Shown: positions 12,262 through 24,731, counted from the first letter of the stretch. The stretch is DNA of 37,039 nt from Rhodoferax sp. (GCA_020048255.1 JAIFMR010000234.1:1-37039); one strand, 5' to 3'. Translations and numbers: made by a program. Notes: generated by a model from the letters alone, not told the origin.

Positions 12262-13401
12262 TTATTCAGGCTGAAAGCCCAGCACGGTGCCGTTTCGCGT
12301 CACGACCACCAGAGTTTGACCGGCGGCTACGGGCGTGACACGCACTGCAGAGCCATCGGTCGGCCGACGCGTCAGAAGACTGCCATCCGAGCGAGATACA
12401 AAATGAACCAAACCGGATTCATCACCCACCACTACAGAGCGACCCAGCACCAAAGGCGCACTCAAATGGCGGTAACGCAGCCGGTCACTGGACCAGGCTG
12501 ACCCACCGTCAGCGAGCCGCCATGCCATCAGGCGGCCATCTTCTTCGACGCCATAAACCAGTTTGTCATCCCCCTGCAGTCCGACGGATCCAGCGGCAGT
12601 CTGCTTCCAGATGACGTTACCTCGCGTCGTGTTGACGCAGCCCACAGCGGCTTGAAAGGCCCGCGCGCAAACCACTTGGGCATCGCGGCTGACACCCGCT
12701 ACCAGGTCAACCAGGCGCTCCACATCATTGGTTCCCCGTGGTGTGGCAATGGGTGCCTCCCAGACGACAGCGCCGTTGAGCGGATTGAGCCCCGCCAGGC
12801 GACCTGCCAACCCCACGATCAGCGTATTACCGACTGCACTCAGCACGCCAGCTTGTCGCAAGACCAGTGCTTCACCGGGTCGCTGATCAGACCAAAGTTT
12901 CTTCCCAGAAAGAGCATCAAAAGCGCTGACGCTGCGATCTGCACCCAGCACAAAAACACGCGCGCCAGCCACCAGTGGTGCCGTAAACACCTGGGTGGTC
13001 AAGCGCGATCGCCAGAGTTCACGGCCCGCTTCCATGGTCACCAGCTCATTTTCCCGATTGACGATCGCGGCGTAACGCCCATCGCTGCCCACACCGGCCG
13101 AAACACCTCCGCCCAGATTGAGCTGCCACAACGTGGCCCCGGAGCTGGCATCCATGGAAACCACCGTGCCATTGGAACCCGCCAAGGTGATGACATTGCC
13201 CTTCACAGGAACACTCAGGGGGAAGTCCACCTGGCCAATTTTGGTAGTCCAGGCCGTTTTGATGCCCATCAGGGCGGGATCGCTACCTAGGTCTGCCGCC
13301 TTCGGTGCGTTGGAGCCGCTGGAACAGGCGACCAAGCCACCCATGGAAGCAGCAAGCAAACAGATTTTGCTGAAATGTAGAACGCCGGTTGTTGTTGTCA
13401 T
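12262..13401 (-). CDS. bamB: Outer membrane assembly lipoprotein BamB
   Basis: Lipobox LVAC, PQQ/beta-propeller repeats, next to der. Confidence 0.93.
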   Translation of the reverse strand: MTTTTGVLHFSKICLLAASMGGLVACSSGSNAPKAADLGSDPALMGIKTAWTTKIGQVDFPLSVPVKGNVITLAGSNGTVVSMDASSGATLWQLNLGGGVSAGVGSDGRYAAIVNRENELVTMEAGRELWRSRLTTQVFTAPLVAGARVFVLGADRSVSAFDALSGKKLWSDQRPGEALVLRQAGVLSAVGNTLIVGLAGRLAGLNPLNGAVVWEAPIATPRGTNDVERLVDLVAGVSRDAQVVCARAFQAAVGCVNTTRGNVIWKQTAAGSVGLQGDDKLVYGVEEDGRLMAWRLADGGSAWSSDRLRYRHLSAPLVLGRSVVVGDESGLVHFVSRSDGSLLTRRPTDGSAVRVTPVAAGQTLVVVTRNGTVLGFQPE

Positions 13402-13404
13402 CAG

Positions 13405-14082
13405 TTACTTTCCGTTGGCTGTCGCCACTTGGTCTCGTGCCTGTACGTCGACACCCAAGGCGTTGAGCTTGACTTCGACCAGTCGACGGTATTCTGCGCG
13501 GGCATCAAACAACTTGTAGGCCTTTTCATACTCGGCCAGTGCCAGTGGCTTGTTGCCTTGCAGCATCAGGATGTCGCCTTTTCGATCGGCCACCAGGGCT
13601 TCAAAGCCAGCAGGAAACGTGCCGCTTAACTGACTCAGCGCGCTGTCATAGTTCTTTGACTCCATGAAGAGTCCAGACAACCGGAGTTTGGCTACTGATT
13701 GATAACCGGCGTCCGATGACTTTTCAGCGACCCAAGTCAACGCCGATTTGGCGGCGTCAAGTTTGCCAGCCACAACATACTGTTTGGCGACCAGTAGCCC
13801 GGACTGCTGGGCGTAGGAGGTAGAGGCAAAGCGCTCTTTCATGTCGGTGAAAACACGGTCAATTTTGGCCATATCACCCGCTTGAATCGATCGCTCAACT
13901 TCATCAAAGAGAGCTGCCGCCTGTGTGGCCTGACTGCGCTGCCAATAGTTATAAAAATTCCAACTCGCAAAACCAGCCAAAATGACAATCAATGCCCAGG
14001 TGATCGCGTTGCCATACTGTTTCCAGAAATGCTTGATCTGATCAAGCTGCTCCTGTTCTTCTAAATCCAAATGATTTGCCAT
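13405..14082 (-). CDS. YfgM-like membrane-anchored tetratricopeptide protein
   Basis: N-terminal TM segment and YfgM-like body, between hisS and bamB. Confidence 0.85.
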   Translation of the reverse strand: MANHLDLEEQEQLDQIKHFWKQYGNAITWALIVILAGFASWNFYNYWQRSQATQAAALFDEVERSIQAGDMAKIDRVFTDMKERFASTSYAQQSGLLVAKQYVVAGKLDAAKSALTWVAEKSSDAGYQSVAKLRLSGLFMESKNYDSALSQLSGTFPAGFEALVADRKGDILMLQGNKPLALAEYEKAYKLFDARAEYRRLVEVKLNALGVDVQARDQVATANGK

Positions 14083-14094
14083 GACGTCACTTTG

Positions 14095-15408
14095 CTAAAA
14101 GGAAGATTGTAGGGTTGGCGCCCAAGTAGACAGAGTCGCCAGGGGTTGCGTCACTTGCTGTGTAGTGGCATCCCGCAATGGTTTGATGGTGACCTGCTGG
14201 GCTTTGACCTCATCAGGGCCGAAAATCAGGGCAAATCGGGCACCGCTGGCATCCGCGCGCTTGAACTGACTTTTCATGCTGCCCATGCCTTCTGGCGTGC
14301 TGGTGTGCATCTGAACGCTGATGCCAGCGGTACGCAAGGATTGCAAAGTCGTCAAAACCAGGGGCATGGCAGCATGATCGGTGACGATGGCATAGGCGTC
14401 CAACCGGGGTTCTGTCGCAACCAAGCCAGCTGCTTTGGCAAGCTCCAACACCCGGTCGACGCCCAGAGCCCAGCCCACTGCTGGTGCAGGTTTACCGCCC
14501 AGTTGTTCAAACAAATAATCATATCGGCCGCCCGCGCAGACCGTACCTTGGGAGCCCAGCCGATCGGTGGTGAACTCAAACACCGTCAGGTTGTAATAGT
14601 CCATGCCCCGAACCAGCCGAGGGTTCACGGTATAGGCCACGCCATTGACATCCAAAATCGATTTCAAGGTATTGAAATGCGCCAAAGACGCCTCACCCAG
14701 AAAATCAAGCAACTGGGGCGCTGAATTCACGATGGGCTGCATGGCCGGATTTTTGGTGTCCAGGATCCGCAAGGGATTGCTGTGCAAGCGGCGGCGGGCG
14801 TCTTCGTCCAGCGCGTCAAGATGCTGCTCGAAATAGGCGATCAGGGCCTGTCTGTGGGCCAGTCGCTCGGGGGGTTGACCCAAACTGTTGAGTTCCAGTC
14901 GCACGTCCGTCAAACCGATTTCGGCCCACAGGGCTGTGGCCATCAGAATCAGCTCTGCGTCGACTTCCGCGCCAGAAAACCCCAGGGCTTCGGCACCAAT
15001 TTGATCAAACTGCCGGTAACGGCCCTTTTGTGGACGTTCATGACGAAACATGGGACCCATGTAATAGAGCCGCTTGCCACCGTCGTACAGCAGACTGTGC
15101 TCCAGCGCGGCCCGTACCACACCGGCGGTGGCCTCTGGGCGCAAGGTCAGGGAGTCCCCATTGAGCCGGTCCTCAAAGCAATACATTTCCTTCTCGACTA
15201 TGTCTGTAACTTCGCCCAGACCACGGACAAACAGGGGCGTGCGTTCCACAATGGGCGTGCGAATGTTGCGATAGGCAAACCGGGCCATCAGGTCACGCAC
15301 CTTAGATTCAAACCACTCCACGGTCGCCGAAGCTGGTGGCAACAGGTCGTTCATGCCTTTCACGGCCGTCAGCTTGCCCACCGGGGCAGATGTTACTTTT
15401 TCAGTCAT
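14095..15408 (-). CDS. hisS: Histidyl-tRNA synthetase
   Basis: [46 protein letters not shown]. Confidence 0.97.
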   Translation of the reverse strand: MTEKVTSAPVGKLTAVKGMNDLLPPASATVEWFESKVRDLMARFAYRNIRTPIVERTPLFVRGLGEVTDIVEKEMYCFEDRLNGDSLTLRPEATAGVVRAALEHSLLYDGGKRLYYMGPMFRHERPQKGRYRQFDQIGAEALGFSGAEVDAELILMATALWAEIGLTDVRLELNSLGQPPERLAHRQALIAYFEQHLDALDEDARRRLHSNPLRILDTKNPAMQPIVNSAPQLLDFLGEASLAHFNTLKSILDVNGVAYTVNPRLVRGMDYYNLTVFEFTTDRLGSQGTVCAGGRYDYLFEQLGGKPAPAVGWALGVDRVLELAKAAGLVATEPRLDAYAIVTDHAAMPLVLTTLQSLRTAGISVQMHTSTPEGMGSMKSQFKRADASGARFALIFGPDEVKAQQVTIKPLRDATTQQVTQPLATLSTWAPTLQSSF

Positions 15409-15419
15409 GGGTCTTTACA

Positions 15420-16694
15420 TCAAGCCTTGGCAGCAACATGCACGCCAAAGCGTCGTTCAACATAGTTTTCTACGATGACCTGGAACTCTTCGGCAATAGA
15501 TTCACCGCGCAAGGTCATGGCTTTTTCGCCGTCGATGTAGACCGGCGCAGCCGGAGCTTCACCGGTTCCTGGCAGGCTGATACCAATGTCGGCTTGCTTG
15601 CTTTCGCCAGGACCATTCACGATGCATCCCATCACAGCAACCTTCATGGTTTCAACGCCGGGATACTTGTTGCGCCAAACCGGCATCTGTGCACGCAAAA
15701 ATCCTTCGATTTTTTGCGTTAACTCCTGAAATGTGGTGCTGGTGGTGCGACCGCAACCCGGGCAAGCCGTCACGCTCGGAACGAAAGAGCGCAATTCAAG
15801 CGATTGCAATATTTCTGTGGCAATCACCACCTCTTGGGTGCGCGATTCACCCGGTTGCGGCGTCAAAGATACACGTATGGTGTCACCAATGCCTTCTTGC
15901 AACAGAACAGACAAGGCCGCCGCAGACGCGACCGCACCCTTGGTTCCCATACCTGCCTCGGTCAGACCCAGATGCAAAGCGTAATCACACCGTTTGGAAA
16001 GCTCCCGGTAGACCGATATCAAGTCCTGAACACCGCTGACTTTGCAAGACAGCATGATTTGATTAGGATTCAAACCTAAATCAACCGCCTGCTGCGCAGA
16101 ATCAATCGCAGAACTGATGAGGGCCTCGTACATGACCGGCTTGGCACCCCAAGGCGCTGCGCGCCGACTATTTTCGTCCATCAAATGGGCCAGCAGCTCC
16201 TGGTCCAGGCTGCCCCAATTCACCCCGATACGCACAGCCTTGTTCCAACGCACCGCGGCTTCAATCATCAATGCAAATTGCTTGTCGCGCTTGTCCCCCT
16301 TGCCAACGTTGCCCGGATTGATACGGTATTTGGATAAGGTTTGGGCACAGTCGGGGTAGTCCGTCAGCAAGCGATGACCGTTGTAATGAAAGTCACCAAT
16401 CAGCGGGACATCCACACCCATGCGATCGAGTTGTTCCCGAATGAACGGTACCGCTTGGGCAGCCTCAGGCGTATTCACCGTCAAACGAACCATCTCCGAC
16501 CCGGCCAGCGCAAGTTCCTTTACTTGAATGGCTGTCCCAATGACGTCTACCGTATCGGTATTTGTCATGGATTGCACCCGCACAGGCGCGTCACCCCCTA
16601 CCGTGACACAGCGATTGCCCCAAGCCACCTTGGCTTGACGGGAGCGGCGGGCTTGCGCACGCGCAACGGTTATAGCAATAGGCTCGTCCATCAC
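15420..16694 (-). CDS. ispG: 4-hydroxy-3-methylbut-2-en-1-yl diphosphate synthase
   Basis: [40 protein letters not shown]. Confidence 0.97.
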   Translation of the reverse strand: MMDEPIAITVARAQARRSRQAKVAWGNRCVTVGGDAPVRVQSMTNTDTVDVIGTAIQVKELALAGSEMVRLTVNTPEAAQAVPFIREQLDRMGVDVPLIGDFHYNGHRLLTDYPDCAQTLSKYRINPGNVGKGDKRDKQFALMIEAAVRWNKAVRIGVNWGSLDQELLAHLMDENSRRAAPWGAKPVMYEALISSAIDSAQQAVDLGLNPNQIMLSCKVSGVQDLISVYRELSKRCDYALHLGLTEAGMGTKGAVASAAALSVLLQEGIGDTIRVSLTPQPGESRTQEVVIATEILQSLELRSFVPSVTACPGCGRTTSTTFQELTQKIEGFLRAQMPVWRNKYPGVETMKVAVMGCIVNGPGESKQADIGISLPGTGEAPAAPVYIDGEKAMTLRGESIAEEFQVIVENYVERRFGVHVAAKA

Positions 16695-17584
16695 TTCACC
16701 TCAAATCGGGCCACATTGTCTTTGGCCAAGGGCATCAGGTCGAGCACCTGACCGCGTACCTTCACGGCAATCTGATCAGCACGGCCGACGACAACCGCCA
16801 GAGGCAACTGCCCAGAAACTCGCAAGACATCTCCCTGGGCGGTGAGCTTACGTAATTTTGATGTCCCTGTGGCATCGAAAACTTCAACCCATGAAACGCC
16901 GCTGGCCGTCATTTCAAGCAGCGCGGGCTGACCAACCGGCGCAGCATCGAGATCCTCTTTCACAGAGGCAACCAAAATTGGCGCTGAGGCGCCGGGGACA
17001 CTGACTCCCGCGCTGTTTGTCGCTGCACTAGAGGCTGCCGACGTAGTCTCTGTGGGAGACAGGGGTACGGCACCGGCCATGCCGGTGGCCTGCATGGCCT
17101 TGTCTTGATCCGGGCTGTCGGTCTGCGTTGGTGGCATGACCGATTGAGGAGCGCTCTCTGTGGTTGACTCGGTAGGCCAAGCCAAGATGCCCCCGATCAA
17201 CAACAGCAAAAATGCGACACCAAGTCCCAGTGGACTCATCAGATTGGCGGACAGTTTGCTGTGCGAACTGGTGCCGGAGTCTCTGAATGCGGCGTTTAAC
17301 CCGGTATCTGTGGGTTTGATATGCGCGGCAGGCGCACCAGGCAGGCTGCTCATGATCGCCGTCGCATCGACTTTCAGGGCTCGACAAACGCTCAGCGCCA
17401 ATGCCCGCACGAAAACCATGTCAGGAAGCAACTCATAACGACCGGCTTCCAAAGCCTCGAGTTTTTTCACCGGCACTTTGAGGGCCACTGCCAAGGCGCC
17501 AATATGAAGTCCTTGCGCCTCGCGAGCGGCTCTCAGCAAGCTGCCTGCTTGCGCTGATGGCGCGGTTTCGTTTGTGCTGACCAT
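16691..17584 (-). CDS. rodZ: RodZ-like helix-turn-helix membrane protein
   Basis: N-terminal HTH ([33 protein letters not shown]), one TM segment, RodZ C-terminal domain. Start uncertain (17584, 17611 or 17644). Confidence 0.85.
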   Translation of the reverse strand: MVSTNETAPSAQAGSLLRAAREAQGLHIGALAVALKVPVKKLEALEAGRYELLPDMVFVRALALSVCRALKVDATAIMSSLPGAPAAHIKPTDTGLNAAFRDSGTSSHSKLSANLMSPLGLGVAFLLLLIGGILAWPTESTTESAPQSVMPPTQTDSPDQDKAMQATGMAGAVPLSPTETTSAASSAATNSAGVSVPGASAPILVASVKEDLDAAPVGQPALLEMTASGVSWVEVFDATGTSKLRKLTAQGDVLRVSGQLPLAVVVGRADQIAVKVRGQVLDLMPLAKDNVARFEVK

Positions 17585-17603
17585 CTGACTCTCTTCACCT
17601 GAC

Positions 17604-18440
17604 TCAATCATCAAATGCTCCACGCTGATAAGACGCCGCCTCAAGCGACTGGGGAAACCGCTTGATCAGCTGGGTTGCCAGTTGATTCATGGCTTCCATG
17701 TTGGCCAAGCGTCGCTCAATCTTGACACCCAGCCAAAGCGTCTCGGCATTGGCCAGTTGGGTGTTGTTCAGGCGCCGAATATAAAACTGGGCGCGAATGT
17801 CGTCCCGCTTTTGATAAAGGACACTCGCCAAATTAAAACCTGTGACCGGATTAGCCGCGTCGTATTCGTAAGATTTGATCAAACTGGCTTCTGCTTCAGA
17901 AAGCTGCCCCGCCTTGAGTTGACACAAACCTAGGGCCATGTAGGTCTTGGCGCGCTCGCCATAGAGCGGGTTAGCCAAAGCCTGGTTAAAAAACTGCAGT
18001 GATTGAGGGTAGCGTCCCTCCTGGCACTTCAACCATCCCATGTTGTGCAACACATTGCTGTCACGCGGTTGTAAAGCCAGTGCCTTGTTGAAGCTCTCCT
18101 CGGCTACCGCGTACTCATTGAGCCGCATATAAATCAAACCACGCAGACTGAAGGCATCCGAGTAGCTGGGGTCCACCGCGATCGCTTGCTTGATTTCATC
18201 CAGGGCGATGGTTGTCTTGCCTTGTTCAAAATAGCCGAGCGCCAACTCAACTCGAATGCGTGCCCGCTTGCGCTGCACAGACTCATCAGAGTCCGTGATG
18301 ATGTCACCACGGCTGCCGCTGCCCTGGCTGCTATCGGGTGAGCTGGCACAACCGCTGAGCGCCGCAGAGCCCACCACAGCAACGACTCCCAAAAACAAGG
18401 TCAGGCGTATCAATGGTTTTTGATTCATGATCACTTTCAT
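17604..18440 (-). CDS. pilF: Type IV pilus biogenesis/stability protein PilF (TPR lipoprotein)
   Basis: Lipobox LSGC; TPR repeats; between rlmN and rodZ. Confidence 0.9.
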   Translation of the reverse strand: MKVIMNQKPLIRLTLFLGVVAVVGSAALSGCASSPDSSQGSGSRGDIITDSDESVQRKRARIRVELALGYFEQGKTTIALDEIKQAIAVDPSYSDAFSLRGLIYMRLNEYAVAEESFNKALALQPRDSNVLHNMGWLKCQEGRYPQSLQFFNQALANPLYGERAKTYMALGLCQLKAGQLSEAEASLIKSYEYDAANPVTGFNLASVLYQKRDDIRAQFYIRRLNNTQLANAETLWLGVKIERRLANMEAMNQLATQLIKRFPQSLEAASYQRGAFDD

Positions 18441-19585
18441 TGTTCAACTTTTGCAATGCTTTGATTTACCGCCGGCGTCGCTACGGAATCGCGCCGGCGC
18501 GCCATGCGTACCATCACCTGGGTTCGGTCAACGACATCACCGGCAAGCTGACCACAAGCGGCGTCGATGTCATCCCCACGCGTCTTTCTGACCGTGGTCG
18601 TGATCCCTGAGTCACTCAAAATTTTTGCAAACTTCAGCACCCGCTCTTGTGTCGATCGTTTCAAGCCAGAGGCTGGGAACGGGTTGAACGGTATCAAGTT
18701 GAACTTGCACCAAGCAGCACCCTGAGAGCGGCTTCGAACCAGTTGCACCAGCTCCTGGGCATGCTCGTCGCGATCGTTTACACCATCGAGCATGCAGTAT
18801 TCAAAAGTAATGAAATCTCTGGGCGCATGAACCAAATACCGCGTGCAGGCGTCCAGCAACTCATGCAGCGGATACTTCATATTCAGCGGTACCAGCTTAT
18901 CCCGAAGGACATCATTGGGTGCATGCAAAGATACTGCGAGCGCCACTGGGCAATCCAGTGCCAGTCGGTCGATCATGGGCACCACACCTGATGTGGATAC
19001 AGTGACGCGACGTCGAGACAACCCATAACCATGGTCGTCCAGCATGACCCGCAGTGCAGGCACCAGCGCGGTGTAGTTCTGCAAGGGCTCGCCCATACCC
19101 ATCATCACGACGTTGGAGATCACCCGCTCTTCTTGTTTCAAATGCTTTCGCAAGAAATGCTCTGCGTACCAGAGCTGCGCCACAATTTCGCCCGTGGTCA
19201 GATTTCTGCTGAAGCCCTGATGGCCCGTAGAACAAAACCGGCAGCCCACGGCACACCCTGCTTGCGAAGAGACACACAACGTTCCCCGGTCATCCTCAGG
19301 GATAAACACCGTCTCAACCGCGTTACCACCACCCACGTCAAAGAGCCATTTGATGGTTCCATCAGCTGATATGTGCTGAGAAATGACATCCAGGGGGCTT
19401 ATGTGCGCAACACCTGTGAGTTTGCCGCGTAGCGATTTAGCCAAATCGCTCATGTCATCAAATTGTTGCGCGCCCTTTTGGTGAATCCAACGGAACAATT
19501 GCACCGCACGGAAACGTTTTTCGCCAAGCTGCTGACAAAAGACAGCCAAACTCTCGAGGTCGTGTTCGAGCAGGTTGACTGTCAT
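18437..19585 (-). CDS. rlmN: 23S rRNA (adenine2503-C2)-methyltransferase RlmN
   Basis: Radical SAM motif [24 protein letters not shown]. Confidence 0.97.
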   Translation of the reverse strand: MTVNLLEHDLESLAVFCQQLGEKRFRAVQLFRWIHQKGAQQFDDMSDLAKSLRGKLTGVAHISPLDVISQHISADGTIKWLFDVGGGNAVETVFIPEDDRGTLCVSSQAGCAVGCRFCSTGHQGFSRNLTTGEIVAQLWYAEHFLRKHLKQEERVISNVVMMGMGEPLQNYTALVPALRVMLDDHGYGLSRRRVTVSTSGVVPMIDRLALDCPVALAVSLHAPNDVLRDKLVPLNMKYPLHELLDACTRYLVHAPRDFITFEYCMLDGVNDRDEHAQELVQLVRSRSQGAAWCKFNLIPFNPFPASGLKRSTQERVLKFAKILSDSGITTTVRKTRGDDIDAACGQLAGDVVDRTQVMVRMARRRDSVATPAVNQSIAKVEQ

Positions 19586-19592
19586 GTGGAAA

Positions 19593-20018
19593 TCAGCGTG
19601 AGTAAACGTTCATGCCCGGGAAAAAGAATCCCACTTCGACAGTCGCGGTTTCAGCTGCATCGGAACCGTGAACGGCGTTAGCGTCAATGCTGTCAGCAAA
19701 ATCGGCGCGAATCGTGCCTGGGGCTGCCTTTTTGGGATCGGTGGCACCCATCAGTTCGCGATTTTTCAGGATGGCGTTTTCACCTTCGAGCGCCTGAATC
19801 ATGACCGGGCCAGAAATCATGAAGTCGACCAGGTCCTTGAAGAAGGGGCGTGCTTTGTGCACGGCGTAAAACGCTTCCGCCTCACCACGGGACAAATGAG
19901 CCATTTTGGCGGCAACAACCTTCAGGCCAGCGGCTTCAAAGCGAGCGTAAATTTGACCAATGACGTTCTTGGCAACGGCGTCAGGTTTGATGATGGAGAG
20001 AGTGCGTTCGATAGTCAT
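19593..20018 (-). CDS. ndk: Nucleoside diphosphate kinase
   Basis: [27 protein letters not shown]. Confidence 0.98.
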   Translation of the reverse strand: MTIERTLSIIKPDAVAKNVIGQIYARFEAAGLKVVAAKMAHLSRGEAEAFYAVHKARPFFKDLVDFMISGPVMIQALEGENAILKNRELMGATDPKKAAPGTIRADFADSIDANAVHGSDAAETATVEVGFFFPGMNVYSR

Positions 20019-20151
20019 GTAATTTCCTCGTCAATTAAAAAATAGGTGACACTTTGGTCAAAGCCTTCGATGTTAACCTGAACCCGTTGATTTTCTTGGA
20101 CATTCAGCGGAATTCACCTTGACCACGGCCTGCTTTCACCAGGTCATGAGG

Positions 20152-21309
20152 TCAATTGTTTCTGCCACCCGTTCGACGACCTGGGCCAGAGCCACCACCG
20201 CGCTTTTTACCTGCCTCTTCCCGTTGGCGCGAAAAACTGTCGGCGCCTATGTATCCTAAAGAGGTCTTCATGGGATCAGGCTGATTGGCAGGTGCTGGCC
20301 CCCTGGATGACCGGCTGTTGCCACGCGTGGGCTTGTTACCTGTGCGAGAAGCCGGGTTGGGACTGCGGCCCGGAGGGCGACCGGATTTGGCGAGGTCAGA
20401 TGCCTCGCGCGGGGCTTGTGCTTGAGCGGCGCGTGTCAACAGCCGGATATCGGCATCGTCCAGTTCGACCCAGGCGCCTCGTTTCAGACCACGGGGCAAA
20501 ACCATAGAGCCATAGCGAATTCGAATCAACCTGCTGACTGCGTGGCCAACGGACTCCAGCATGCGGCGCACCTCGCGGTTGCGCCCCTCGGAAATGGTGA
20601 CACGGTACCAGCAGTTGGACCCCTCGCCGCCACCGTCCTCGATGGAGCCAAACTGGGCCATGCCATCGTCCAGCCGCACACCGTCGAGCAACTTGCGCTT
20701 CTCTTCCTGATTCAGCGCACCTAAAACGCGTACAGCGTATTCACGCTCCAACCCAAATCTAGGGTGCATTAAATTGTTCGCCAGTTCACCCGAACTGGTG
20801 AACAGCAACAAACCCTCGGTATTCAGGTCCAGTCGGCCCACGGATTGCCACTTACCCTGAAACAACTTGGGCAGCCGTCGAAATACGGTGGGCCGATTTT
20901 GGGGGTCATCGTGACTGACGACTTCGCCTGCGGGTTTGTGATACGCAATGACTCGCGCCGGGGGCGGCGCGATTCTGAAACGGATGGGTTTGCCATTGAC
21001 CTTCACATGATCGCCAAATTGGACTCGTTGCCCAATGTGGGCAGGTTCATTGTTGACGGTGATACGCCCTTCCAGGATGAGTTGCTCCATTTCCAACCTG
21101 GAGCCCATACCTGCCTGTGCCAAGACCTTGTGAAGCTTGGGCGACTCGGGCTGAGGGGGCAGAACACGCTTCAGCGGCACAATGTCCGAGCCATCTTCCT
21201 CGGCATCAAACAGGCCTGATACCACATCTTCGAAGCGGATCGCTTCATTGACCGGCGCAACTTCAGGGGGAAAAATAGGGGCCGATGACTCAGCATGGTG
21301 TTCTGTCAT
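20152..21309 (-). CDS. rluB: 23S rRNA pseudouridine synthase RluB family with basic C-terminal tail
   Basis: S4-like N-terminal domain, [30 protein letters not shown]; Arg/Gly/Pro-rich C-terminus. Confidence 0.92.
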   Translation of the reverse strand: MTEHHAESSAPIFPPEVAPVNEAIRFEDVVSGLFDAEEDGSDIVPLKRVLPPQPESPKLHKVLAQAGMGSRLEMEQLILEGRITVNNEPAHIGQRVQFGDHVKVNGKPIRFRIAPPPARVIAYHKPAGEVVSHDDPQNRPTVFRRLPKLFQGKWQSVGRLDLNTEGLLLFTSSGELANNLMHPRFGLEREYAVRVLGALNQEEKRKLLDGVRLDDGMAQFGSIEDGGGEGSNCWYRVTISEGRNREVRRMLESVGHAVSRLIRIRYGSMVLPRGLKRGAWVELDDADIRLLTRAAQAQAPREASDLAKSGRPPGRSPNPASRTGNKPTRGNSRSSRGPAPANQPDPMKTSLGYIGADSFSRQREEAGKKRGGGSGPGRRTGGRNN

Positions 21310-21998
21310 AGTGGATTCTCGTGAGGTACAGATTCAGGATGGAGCGATTGGCGGGATGGATCATCAAAACCATCCAGTTCAGGGGTGGTGGTCTGGAGCG
21401 ATTGGGCCGCGGTCGGGTGTGGTGTTGGCTCTAGAACCTCAGGCAAATTTCTGGCGTCAGCCTCAATCAGGCCATCGAGCGTGTTCATGGTCGCTTCCAA
21501 GGGGGGCAATTGGTCCAGCGAGGCCAGTCCAAGATCATCCAGAAAATGACGTGTGGTCGCAAACAAGGCCGGGCGACCCACGGTGTCCCGATGGCCAATC
21601 ACTTCGATCCATCCACGATCCTCCAACTGTTTGAGGGTAAGTGAGTTCACCGCGACACCCCGAATATCTTCAATGTCGCCTCGCGAAACCGGCTGCCTGT
21701 AAGCGATGATGGCCAGTGTTTCTAATGTGGCACGGGCATATCGGGGTGGCTTTTCAGGGTGCAAACGGTCCAGGTACGTCCGCATCTCCGGGCGGCTCTG
21801 AAATCGCCAGCCGTTGGCAACACAAACCAATTCGACACCGCGCTCAGACCATTCCTCTTGCAGATCCGACAAGATCAGCCGAATTGAATCGGTACCCAGT
21901 ACATCACCTAGCAGCGTTCGCATGTCGCGAAGCGGCATCGGTTGCTGCGTGCAGATCAAGGCGGTTTCCAGGATGCGCTTGGCATCCAGCGTGTTCAT
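21306..21998 (-). CDS. scpB: Segregation and condensation protein ScpB
   Basis: [47 protein letters not shown]; overlaps rluB start by 4 nt. Confidence 0.93.
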   Translation of the reverse strand: MNTLDAKRILETALICTQQPMPLRDMRTLLGDVLGTDSIRLILSDLQEEWSERGVELVCVANGWRFQSRPEMRTYLDRLHPEKPPRYARATLETLAIIAYRQPVSRGDIEDIRGVAVNSLTLKQLEDRGWIEVIGHRDTVGRPALFATTRHFLDDLGLASLDQLPPLEATMNTLDGLIEADARNLPEVLEPTPHPTAAQSLQTTTPELDGFDDPSRQSLHPESVPHENPL

Positions 21999-22088
21999 GA
22001 TGGGCTCATTCCTGTCAAAACACCCCGTGGTGTCAGCTAATAAGAAGTGGAAGACGTGTTCAAGACCGACAAGAGCATCGGTGGCACG

Positions 22089-22113
22089 CAAAAAACTGCT
22101 GTAGAGCAGCTTA
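22089..22113 (-). terminator. Rho-independent terminator of rluD
   Basis: Minus strand after the stop: TAAGCTGCTCTACAGCAGTTTTTTG; CTGCT/AGCAG stem, CTAC loop, T6 tail. Confidence 0.7.
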
Positions 22114-23112
22114 AAAAGTGGCCAGATTGTACTTTAGACCCCAGCATTCGATGGCCTGGGCCAGATCTGATGGCGGCGGCGCCAGAAAAGCCAAGGCCTG
22201 CAAAGTCACCGGATGCACAAACGCCAAACGGGTGGCATGCAGCGCCTGCCTCTGCATGCCGGCAGCCAGCGCACCCCCATAGGTCACATCTGCCAGCAAA
22301 GGATGTCCGATCGACGCCATATGAACCCTGATTTGGTGCGTTCGACCCGTGTGCAAGCTGCATTTGACCAGGCATCCGGCGGCTCCACTGGAAAGACACT
22401 CAAAATCAGTTTGAGCCGCCTTGCCCGTCTGAAGCGTCAGATCAACCACCGCCATACGCAATCGGTTGACCGGGTCACGCCCCACGGCTGCATCGACGTG
22501 GCGCAACTTTGCGCCTAGCCAAGCGCGATGAGCCAGCGCCAGATACTGGCGTTTGACCTCGCGGGCGGAAATGGCTTGCACCAGAGCATCCATGACCGCC
22601 CGGGTTCGCGCAACCACCATCAAGCCGCTGGTATCCTTGTCCAGCCGATGCACGATGCCAGCGCGTGGCAGGTTAAAGGCCTGCGCATCAAACCCCAACA
22701 AACGGTTCATCAGCGTGCCACTCCAATTACCAGGCGCTGGGTGGACCACCATTCCGGCGGGCTTGTTGATGACCAGCAGATGTTCGTCCTGGTAAACCAG
22801 ATCCAGCGGCAGGCTCTCCGCCTTGAAAGCCTGACTTTGCGGTGTCGGCCGCAGCTCGATCTGTCCGATGTCGGCCACCTTGACCTTGAAGGAAGCCTTC
22901 TCGATGACCTTTCCGTTGACAGATACCCCTCCCAAAGCGATGAGTTGCTGCAAATAATTGCGGGAAAATTCTGGCACCAGATCAGACAAAGCGCGATCAA
23001 GCCGCAGACCATGGTGTTCTGCACCAAAAGCCAAAGGCCTCAACTCCAGCTCCGGACCTTCCTCATCCAGCGTTTGTGCGTCGATCAAAGAAGGGGTGCC
23101 CGATATAATCAA
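22111..23112 (-). CDS. rluD: 23S rRNA pseudouridine synthase RluD
   Basis: [47 protein letters not shown]. Start taken as TTG 23112; ORF-track start 23220 overlaps bamD by 82 nt. Confidence 0.9.
   Translation of the reverse strand: MIISGTPSLIDAQTLDEEGPELELRPLAFGAEHHGLRLDRALSDLVPEFSRNYLQQLIALGGVSVNGKVIEKASFKVKVADIGQIELRPTPQSQAFKAESLPLDLVYQDEHLLVINKPAGMVVHPAPGNWSGTLMNRLLGFDAQAFNLPRAGIVHRLDKDTSGLMVVARTRAVMDALVQAISAREVKRQYLALAHRAWLGAKLRHVDAAVGRDPVNRLRMAVVDLTLQTGKAAQTDFECLSSGAAGCLVKCSLHTGRTHQIRVHMASIGHPLLADVTYGGALAAGMQRQALHATRLAFVHPVTLQALAFLAPPPSDLAQAIECWGLKYNLATF
23104..23109 (+). promoter_or_regulatory. Possible -10 box (TATAAT) upstream of bamD
   Basis: CCCGATATAATCAAAG about 30 nt before the bamD ATG; no good -35 at 17 bp. 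Confidence 0.35.
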
Positions 23113-23138
23113 AGTGTTTTTCAAGAAAGCTGCCTTAC

Positions 23139-23945
23139 ATGCCTGATGCCAAATTATCTGCTGTCCTTGCCTGGTCTTTGGCCTGTGGAGCACTGTTGTT
23201 GAGCGCGTGTTCAACAACACCCGTCGACCCCACGTCGGCCTGGAGCCCTAACAAAATTTATGCTGAAGCGAAGGATGAGCTCAGCACAGGCGCTTACGAA
23301 AAGGCCATTCCCCTCTTTGACAAGCTCGAAGGTCGCGCAGCGGGTACGCCCCTGGCTCAGCAGGCTCAGCTCGACAAGGCATATGCGCATTTCAAAAACG
23401 GTGAACCGGTGTTGGCCATCGCAGTGCTAGATCGTTTCATGAAGTTGCACCCCGCCAGCCCAGCGCTTGACTACGCGCTGTACCTGAAAGGTATTGCCAA
23501 CTTCAACGATGATCTGGGGCTATTTTCTGCTTTAACTCGGCAAGATCTGGCTGAACGCGATCAAAAAGCGGCCAAGGAGTCCTTTGAATCGTTCAAAGAA
23601 CTGACGACACGCTTTCCTGCCTCTAAATATGCCGCTGATGCCACTGCCCGAATGGCCTACATCGTGAATTCCCTGGCGCAGTCTGACGTGTATGTGGCAC
23701 GTTACTACTATGAACGTGGCGCCTATCTTGCGGCGATCAATCGCGCGCAGACGGCCATCAGCGACTACCAGGGCGTACCCGCCTTGGAAGAAGCTTTGTT
23801 CATCATGGTGAAGTCCTACGACGCCCTGAAAATGACACAAATGCGTGACGATGCGCAGCGTGTTCTGGAGAAAAACTATCCTCAAACGCCCTACCTGACC
23901 CAGGGATTCAAAGTCAAGACCAAGCCCTGGTGGAAACTCTGGTGA
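23139..23945 (+). CDS. bamD: Outer membrane assembly lipoprotein BamD
   Basis: Lipobox LLSAC, TPR-like ALYLKGIANFNDD; divergent from rluD. Confidence 0.95.
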   Translation: MPDAKLSAVLAWSLACGALLLSACSTTPVDPTSAWSPNKIYAEAKDELSTGAYEKAIPLFDKLEGRAAGTPLAQQAQLDKAYAHFKNGEPVLAIAVLDRFMKLHPASPALDYALYLKGIANFNDDLGLFSALTRQDLAERDQKAAKESFESFKELTTRFPASKYAADATARMAYIVNSLAQSDVYVARYYYERGAYLAAINRAQTAISDYQGVPALEEALFIMVKSYDALKMTQMRDDAQRVLEKNYPQTPYLTQGFKVKTKPWWKLW

Positions 23946-23949
23946 CCGT

Positions 23950-24714
23950 ATGACAAACAAGGGTTACCGGTTGACTGCGGCCACGGGCATTCACAAGGGT
24001 GACCGTGATTACCAGCAGGACCAGGTCAGACTGCTGAGCCATCACCGGGTCAAGAGTTGTGTCATGGCCATATTGGCCGACGGCATGGGGGGGCGCAGCG
24101 GTGGTCGCAAGGCGTCTGATCAGGTCATGATGACGGCAAAGCAGTTGTTTGATCGCTATGTGCCGGGCACGGATGATCCCGTTGCCACACTCAGGCAACT
24201 GGTTCTTGAGGCCCACATGGTGATCCGGCTGACGGCGATCTCCTCTGAAGAAGAGCCGCACAGCACACTGGCCGTTTATTTGATCAACCCGGACGGCAGC
24301 TGTTACTGGGCCCACGCAGGGGACTCTCGTATCTACCATTTTCATGATGGGCAGATGATTGTGCGCACCATGGACCATTCGTATGTTCAAGCGCTGGTCA
24401 ACCGAGGCGAACTGACGGCAGAGCAAGCCAGTGTCCACCCACAATCCAATGTACTGATGGGTTGTTTGGGCACCGAAAAGGAGCCGCCGATTGACACCCA
24501 TTTCATCGCCAAACTACAACCGGGCGACACACTGATGTCATGCAGCGACGGTGTTTGGCATTACTTCAATGATCAGGAGTTAGGCTCAATACTATCCACG
24601 CTGTCGGCGCGGGAAGCCAGCGAGTTTTTGATTGAAAAAGCGCGCTCCAGAGCCCGAGGTGGTGGTGACAACCTGTCTCTTGCCATCGTCAAAGTAGAAC
24701 CTCTGGCCGCTTGA
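23950..24714 (+). CDS. PP2C-family Ser/Thr protein phosphatase
   Basis: ILADGMGGRSGGRKAS, WAHAGDSRIYHF, SCSDGVWHY, GGGDNLSLAIV. Confidence 0.93.
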   Translation: MTNKGYRLTAATGIHKGDRDYQQDQVRLLSHHRVKSCVMAILADGMGGRSGGRKASDQVMMTAKQLFDRYVPGTDDPVATLRQLVLEAHMVIRLTAISSEEEPHSTLAVYLINPDGSCYWAHAGDSRIYHFHDGQMIVRTMDHSYVQALVNRGELTAEQASVHPQSNVLMGCLGTEKEPPIDTHFIAKLQPGDTLMSCSDGVWHYFNDQELGSILSTLSAREASEFLIEKARSRARGGGDNLSLAIVKVEPLAA

Positions 24715-24731
24715 CGATACGCCAACGCTCG

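Noticed and set aside
20033-20061. Promoter-like TTGACC-N17-TTAATT upstream of ndk
   Set aside because: The predicted start would leave only about 8 nt before the ATG and exclude the GAGG Shine-Dalgarno, so it is doubtful.
20116-20152. Inverted repeat TTGACC...GGTCAA after rluB
   Set aside because: Long irregular spacing and no U tract; not convincing as a terminator.
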